Positions 6,201-9,016 of a DNA stretch of 9,016 bases are shown here, one piece after another. The position numbers and the translations under genes are program-made. Position 1 is the stretch's first letter. Each line of letters opens with the position of its first letter. This DNA is from Acidimicrobiales bacterium (GTDB taxonomy: Bacteria; Actinomycetota; Acidimicrobiia; Acidimicrobiales; Poriferisodaliceae). The notes beneath the pieces were generated by a model. The model did no database searches. It was not told where the DNA came from and saw only the letters and a list, made by a program, of their open reading frames with translations. Location of the stretch: assembly GCA_020631315.1 (NCBI GenBank), contig JAHDHM010000121.1:1-9016 (forward strand), written 5' to 3'.

Positions 6201-7655
6201 CAGATCGCCGGTCCGATCCCCGACGAGATCGGCAACGCCCCCGACCTGCGGCACCTGTACCTGTACTCGAACGAGCTCACCGGCAACCTGCCCGGGACCA
6301 TCGGTTCGATGGACCGGCTGTGGACGCTGCACCTGTACGACAACAACCTCGAGTCCGGTCTCCCCAACGAGATGACCGATCTCACCGAGCTGCGCTACGT
6401 CCACCTCGGCTACAACAACCTGACCGGCGGCATCCCGACGAACATCGGCAACCTCACCCAGGTCACGCAGTTCTACCTGCATGCCAACGACCTCGAAGGC
6501 GAGATCCCCGACAGCGTGCGCGACATGAGCTCGCTCACCAACATGCTGCTGCGCGACAACTACTGCCTCACCGCGACGGCCACCGTCGAGGCCTTCGTCG
6601 AGACCTACGACACGCAGTGGGACTCCGGATGTACGCCCGACCTCGCCATCAGCATCTCGGCGCTCGACGTGCCGTCGAACTCGAGTGACGTCGACTGGGT
6701 GGTGTCCGTCCGCAACCTCGGTGGCGTGCTCGAAGCGGGCCAGGTGAACGTGACGCTCACGCTCGCCCAGCACCTCGACACGCCGATCGTTTCGGGTCCC
6801 GGCTGGACCTGCAACATCAGCGGTCTGGTCGCCGACTGCTCATACGCCGGCGGCCTGTTCCCACGCCAGAGCGCACCCCAGTTCGCCATCCGCACCCGCG
6901 TCACGGGCGTCACCGGCGACGAGGTGCAGATCACCGGGGTCGTCGCCGGCACCGCGGTCGACAATCGGACCGAGAACAACACGTACACCGCGTCGGAGAT
7001 CGTCGTGTCCGGCCTCGTCGCCTCGGGCGCCGAGAGCGGCCCGACGCTCGCGACCGGCCTGGTCATGGTCGGCCTCGGCCTCCTGCTCGTGATGCTGTCG
7101 AAGCCACGACCCGACGCCGGCAGGCGACGCCGCCGCCGAGACGGCGACGACCAACCGCCCGGCGACGGGCCTGGAGGCGGCCGCGGGGGTCCCGGCGGCG
7201 GTGGACCCACTCCCTCGGTCGGCGGACACGGGCCGAGCGGCCTCGGCCGCAGCGAACAAGAACGGGGACGACGACTCAAGCCGACCCACCGACTCGTCCG
7301 ACAACTCGTCACACGCCGCGCCGTCGGACGATCCGACCTCGCCGTCGATCGACGCCGTCATCGACCTCACCGACGACGTCGAGCACGCCGTGGTGGACCT
7401 ACGCGAGACCCGGGAGGGAGGCCCCGTGCACGAACACGACGACCGTCCCGTTGCTGCCGCTGCAGCCTCCTCCGTCGCCGGCGTCCTCACCACCGAACGC
7501 CCGGTGTATCGGCGGGCCATGGGCGTCATGCGTCTGTGGCTCGCGGTCGCCGTCGCCTTCGCACTGATCGCCGTCACCACGACACTGCCGAGTGGCACCT
7601 CCACCCAACAGGTCACGCCGGCGCGTCAGACGTCCGACGGCACTGTTCCCTCTGA
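3243..7655 (+). CDS. Large membrane-anchored LRR surface protein with TSP3 repeats
   Basis: 1470 codons as read; the last ~140 are probably not translated in this frame (see 7093-7425). Order of parts: hydrophobic helix at residues 17-32 (signal peptide or anchor); Thr/Pro/Asp linker; three calcium-binding TSP3-like repeats (100-138); Gly/Pro/Asp/Asn linker to about 304; an LRR N-cap starting WAGC (W305, C308, C319, then CDALVAL and WLDSL); about 31 plant-type 24-residue LRRs (359-1108); a C-cap with C1108 and C1130; a DUF11/CARDB-like beta-sandwich (about 1131-1255) with a GWTC...DC pair and a DNRTENN end; a membrane helix (1268-1286) followed by a basic tail. The LRR part should face outside, tethered at one or both ends. 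Role inferred: binding of a glycan, protein or partner cell. The ATG is the only possible start after an in-frame TAA. No enzymatic motif was seen. Confidence 0.88.
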   Translation: MFDSIRFRLEDSLLWRLAAFAVLAGVAFFFFGRTLLASGDDTPAPSVELRTESGETTDTTDGGVDLELPTFDPSATTAAPATTAPTALPGATTTTAAEPDTDGDGIPNAEDPDIDGDGIANDTDPDIDGDGVANADDPDADGDQQLDSDGIVLTPPTTTDTAAPTTTSPAEPGEAGGPNDPGANPGGDPNDPASGGGFVPPGDPGTNDPGGVPGGDGGIDGGGGPPDPDAGNGDDVATNPDADPGAGPGTDPDDTLEGEPGADAGLDTLGVEDAVPLSDREPGAAETATRLVAANLEAHSDHPEWAGCYTQTQISFEECDALVALFHSTGGDSWKRSDNWLDSLDINSWYGLYVTGGDVHTIDLRSNNLVGELPDEMGGLNGISRIWLWSNRLTGAIPASVGELETLDELHLQDNQLTVMGDHWASMDDLWRLYLHQNDFAGVPDASLAEAERLTHLALGWNDWTGLPDEYGDLPLTHLWMRHVPINGPLPMPITQMEDLLHLNMHNAEITEIPAAFSNLDQLQWLYLHNNQLTEFPAGLGVMDDLRYLYLYNNQIGQPLPPSIGNLPDLRYLHLGNNDIPGPLPDELGALSRLRWLYLYNNQINGPLPNAIGGLRELRTLHVSGAGLTGQLPAGFGQLDELTYANFAGNQLTGTLPTSVSGLKNLRQLYLHNNQLDGVLPNDMSEMSELTHLYLHNNQLTGGLPADIGDLDQLVWLYANNNEFSGALPASLGGMERLRYLNLSHNQLTGGLPSSIGDLKELEWLYLHHNQLDGSLPSTLGGMEDLRILHLWENDLTGTIPTSIGDLDNLRAFYVGNSELTGSIPAEIGDMEQIRHLHVQNNNLTGQVPSSIGSLTTLRTLYIRDNSLNGELPEGLSNLVNLRVLAANNNDFTGGLPTNIGSMRGLDYLNVADNELNEELPESLGDLRNLEYLYFHNNDIPGTLPDTIGGLENVRYLWGYNNQMTGPLPDEFGGMTHLVYLHLANNQIAGPIPDEIGNAPDLRHLYLYSNELTGNLPGTIGSMDRLWTLHLYDNNLESGLPNEMTDLTELRYVHLGYNNLTGGIPTNIGNLTQVTQFYLHANDLEGEIPDSVRDMSSLTNMLLRDNYCLTATATVEAFVETYDTQWDSGCTPDLAISISALDVPSNSSDVDWVVSVRNLGGVLEAGQVNVTLTLAQHLDTPIVSGPGWTCNISGLVADCSYAGGLFPRQSAPQFAIRTRVTGVTGDEVQITGVVAGTAVDNRTENNTYTASEIVVSGLVASGAESGPTLATGLVMVGLGLLLVMLSKPRPDAGRRRRRRDGDDQPPGDGPGGGRGGPGGGGPTPSVGGHGPSGLGRSEQERGRRLKPTHRLVRQLVTRRAVGRSDLAVDRRRHRPHRRRRARRGGPTRDPGGRPRARTRRPSRCCRCSLLRRRRPHHRTPGVSAGHGRHASVARGRRRLRTDRRHHDTAEWHLHPTGHAGASDVRRHCSL
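3540..3656 (+). repeat. Three tandem 39-bp TSP3-like calcium-binding repeats
   Basis: Three consecutive 39-bp units each encode 13 residues of the form DxDGDGxxNxxDP (residues 100-138 of the first LRR protein), followed by a shorter remnant DADGDQ. The regularly spaced aspartates match thrombospondin type 3 / EF-hand-like calcium loops. In bacterial surface proteins such repeats form stiff, calcium-stabilised stalks. The units differ mostly at a few codons, consistent with recent tandem expansion. Confidence 0.85.
4317..6566 (+). repeat. Array of about 31 plant-type leucine-rich repeats
   Basis: A tandem 72-bp period encodes LRRs of the form LxxLxLxxNxLxGxLPxxIGxLxx. I count 31 full repeats plus a half repeat ending at C1108. 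The plant-specific LxGxLP segment is clear in most units. Repeats 3, 5 and 7 are 22-23 residues and lose the GxLP signature; repeat 6 has an irregular start (RHVPING) and repeat 12 replaces the ladder asparagine (VSGAGLTG). Repeats 8-31 are very regular. A 20-bp exact DNA repeat (tacctgcacaacaaccagct) recurs at 5250-5269 and 5322-5341, exactly one 72-bp period apart. Confidence 0.93.
7093..7425 (+). other. Junction with switched coding frame between the two LRR units
   Basis: Two plus-strand frames are open here. The first LRR frame continues from its membrane helix (ending about 7100) and becomes Arg-rich. The frame of the second LRR unit opens after a TGA at 7090-7092. Over 7261-7425 the second frame has G or C at the third position in 49 of 55 codons (hand count), while the first frame has 28 of 55. 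The acidic, Ser/Asp/Thr-rich peptide in the second frame therefore looks genuinely translated upstream of the strong GTG start at 7426. Its only upstream starts are GTG at 7201, 7390 and 7393. A +1 frame change, for example loss of one G from the GGGGG at 7185-7189, would fuse both units. Confidence 0.7.
7412..7417 (+). promoter_or_regulatory. Ribosome binding site of the second LRR gene
   Basis: GGGAGG is followed after 8 bases by GTG at 7426. An overlapping second GGGAGG at 7416-7421 lies closer. This is the best start signal in the region and is the reason for placing the second gene's start at 7426. It could still be a chance motif if both LRR units are one protein. Confidence 0.55.
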
Positions 7656-9016
7656 CGGCACGGTCCCGGGCACCGACGCCGAGGGGACGACCACGATCGA
7701 CGGCGGGGCGTCGCAGGCCACCACTGCGCCACCCGATGCCGAACCGTTCGTGGATCCCGGGCTCGAGTTCCCAGAGCTCGACATCGACGCCTCGTTCGGC
7801 GACGACCTGCCGATCGTGCCCGCCGAACTCCCCGAGGATGCTCCAGCCGCTCCCGAGCCCGAGCTCGGTTACGACGACGGCGTCCCGCTCGACGAGAACG
7901 GCGACGTCATCGAACCGCCCCGGCCCGAACCGATCTTCGTCGCTGCCAACCACACGCCATGGGCCGGTTGCAACACCCAGACCGTCGTGCCGTGGGCCGA
8001 CTGCGATGCGCTCGTGGCACTCCACCACGCGACCAACGGCGCCACCTGGACGAACAGCACCGGGTGGCTCGACGACCTCAACCTCGAGAACTGGCACGGC
8101 ATCAACCTGTCCGGCGGCCGGGTCGTCAACGTCTTCCTCGCCAACAACGGCCTCGTCGGCGAACTCCCCGACGAGCTGGGCGCGCTGACCGGCGTCACCC
8201 GCCTGCAGCTGCACAACAACAGCCTCTCCGGCCCGTTGCCCGCCACGTTCACCGACCTGGTCGCACTCGACGAGCTCTACCTCAACAACAACGCGCTGAC
8301 CGGCGACCTCCCCGCAGACCTCGGCACGATGCCGGTGCTACGACGGTTCGAAGCCCACAACAACCGCTTCACCGGCACGGTGCCGACCAGCCTCCAGAAC
8401 CACCCGACGCTCTGGTACCTCGGCCTGAACCGCAACAAGATCACCGGCAACGTGCCCGGCTGGCTCGGCAACCTCCCTGCGCTCGAGCACCTCTACCTCG
8501 CGTACAACGAACTCGACGGATCGATCCCGGCCGGGCTCGGCAACTCGAACACGCTGCGGGTCATCGACCTCGGCGGCAACGAGCTCAACGGCACGATCCC
8601 GCCCGAGCTCGGCGACATCACCACCCTCACGACGCTGAACCTGTATCTGAACGCTCTCAACGGGACGATCCCGCCGGACCTCGGCAACCTCAGCAACCTC
8701 ACGCAGCTCCATCTCTACGCGAACAACCTCAACGGCTCCGTTCCGACGTTCGCGGGGATGACGTCGATCCAGAACCTGTACCTGCATCGGAACAACTTCA
8801 CCGGATCGATCCCGCTCGGGCTGATGGATCGCACGTCGCTGCGACGGCTCTACCTGACGCACAACAAGATCTCGGGTTCGATCCCGGCGAACATCAGCAA
8901 CCTGACCAATCTGCTGGTGTTCGAAGTCGGCCACAACAACCTGACGGGCACGATCCCCGCCTCCATCGGCGGGCTCACGAACGTCACGCACTTCTACGTC
9001 TACAACAACGACCTCG
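7426..9016 (+). CDS. Second membrane-anchored LRR surface protein, 3' end beyond window
   Basis: 530 codons are visible and the frame is open at the right edge. From the GTG at 7426: a short N-terminal segment of about 35 residues; a membrane helix (about 37-54, WLAVAVAFALIAV); a Thr/Ser/Asp/Pro linker (55-178) containing a doubled SDGTVP motif; an LRR N-cap (W179, C182, C193) that copies that of the upstream protein (WAGC, TQT, CDALVAL, WLDDL, GELPDELG); then at least 12 plant-type LRRs from residue 233. Orientation would be cytoplasmic N-terminus with LRRs outside. It is clearly a tandem paralogue of the preceding gene, but it lacks TSP3 repeats in the visible part. The start is uncertain: GTG at 7201 would add 75 residues, ATG at 7519 would remove 31, and a frameshift would fuse it to the upstream unit. 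Function unknown; adhesion or recognition is inferred from the fold. Confidence 0.82.
   Translation, partial: MHEHDDRPVAAAAASSVAGVLTTERPVYRRAMGVMRLWLAVAVAFALIAVTTTLPSGTSTQQVTPARQTSDGTVPSDGTVPGTDAEGTTTIDGGASQATTAPPDAEPFVDPGLEFPELDIDASFGDDLPIVPAELPEDAPAAPEPELGYDDGVPLDENGDVIEPPRPEPIFVAANHTPWAGCNTQTVVPWADCDALVALHHATNGATWTNSTGWLDDLNLENWHGINLSGGRVVNVFLANNGLVGELPDELGALTGVTRLQLHNNSLSGPLPATFTDLVALDELYLNNNALTGDLPADLGTMPVLRRFEAHNNRFTGTVPTSLQNHPTLWYLGLNRNKITGNVPGWLGNLPALEHLYLAYNELDGSIPAGLGNSNTLRVIDLGGNELNGTIPPELGDITTLTTLNLYLNALNGTIPPDLGNLSNLTQLHLYANNLNGSVPTFAGMTSIQNLYLHRNNFTGSIPLGLMDRTSLRRLYLTHNKISGSIPANISNLTNLLVFEVGHNNLTGTIPASIGGLTNVTHFYVYNNDL
7633..7668 (+). repeat. Doubled 18-bp unit in the linker of the second LRR protein
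   Basis: Two imperfect 18-bp units each encode SDGTVP. They differ only at synonymous positions, so the duplication is not brand new and the peptide has been kept. It is part of a low-complexity Thr/Asp/Pro stalk. Confidence 0.7.
8122..9016 (+). repeat. Array of 12 or more plant-type leucine-rich repeats
   Basis: The same 72-bp period as in the upstream gene encodes repeats such as LEHLYLAYNELDGSIPAGLG. Twelve full repeats are visible, followed by the start of a thirteenth cut by the window edge. The ninth is one residue short (NGSVPTFAGM). GxIP replaces GxLP more often than in the first array, so the two arrays have diverged. Confidence 0.92.

Noticed and set aside
4317..6566. CRISPR-like array from regularly spaced short DNA repeats
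   Set aside because: The repeats are contiguous 72-bp coding units with synonymous variation and no spacers. They are explained by the LRR protein.

Overview
The window is GC-rich, with strong G/C preference at third codon positions, and looks like chromosomal DNA of a high-GC actinobacterium. The mix of an actinobacterial-style arginine operon with surface leucine-rich-repeat (LRR) proteins would fit the class Acidimicrobiia, but that placement is inference. Six CDS-level calls and their control sites cover nearly all of it. I saw no tRNA, rRNA, insertion sequence, CRISPR array or phage gene.

Left part (1-3101, minus strand): an arginine biosynthesis operon reading right to left, argC-argB-argD. 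The genes are joined by 4-base stop/start overlaps (GTGA for argC/argB, ATGA for argB/argD). argD runs off the left edge. Together they encode three consecutive steps of ornithine synthesis: NAGK phosphorylates N-acetylglutamate, ArgC reduces the acyl phosphate, and ArgD transaminates the semialdehyde. ArgB has the N-terminal helix and C-terminal signature of arginine-inhibited kinases. Upstream of argC, one good ARG box and one degenerate ARG box lie 20 bp apart and cover a plausible promoter, so repression by ArgR is expected. argJ, often found between argC and argB in actinobacteria, is absent from that place.

Middle (2998-3242): a 245-bp divergent intergenic region. It holds the argC promoter and operators. 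I could find no convincing promoter or ribosome binding site for the rightward gene.

Right part (3243-9016, plus strand): two tandem paralogous membrane-anchored LRR proteins. The first has an N-terminal hydrophobic segment, a Thr/Pro linker, three calcium-binding thrombospondin-type-3-like repeats, a Gly/Pro/Asp linker, an LRR N-cap, about 31 plant-type 24-residue LRRs, a C-cap, a DUF11/CARDB-like beta-sandwich and a C-terminal membrane helix. The second repeats the plan (membrane helix, linker, near-identical N-cap, at least 12 LRRs) and runs off the right edge. They are most likely cell-surface recognition or adhesion proteins.

The most notable anomaly is at their junction. The first reading frame has no stop until 7655, well inside the second gene. 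Codon statistics show that the true coding frame switches by +1 somewhere between about 7100 and 7260. The two LRR units may therefore be one very large protein broken by a frameshift (real or a sequencing error), or two genes with an unusually long overlap. The other notable signal is a stripe of Tyr/His/Trp residues along the predicted concave face of the LRR solenoid.
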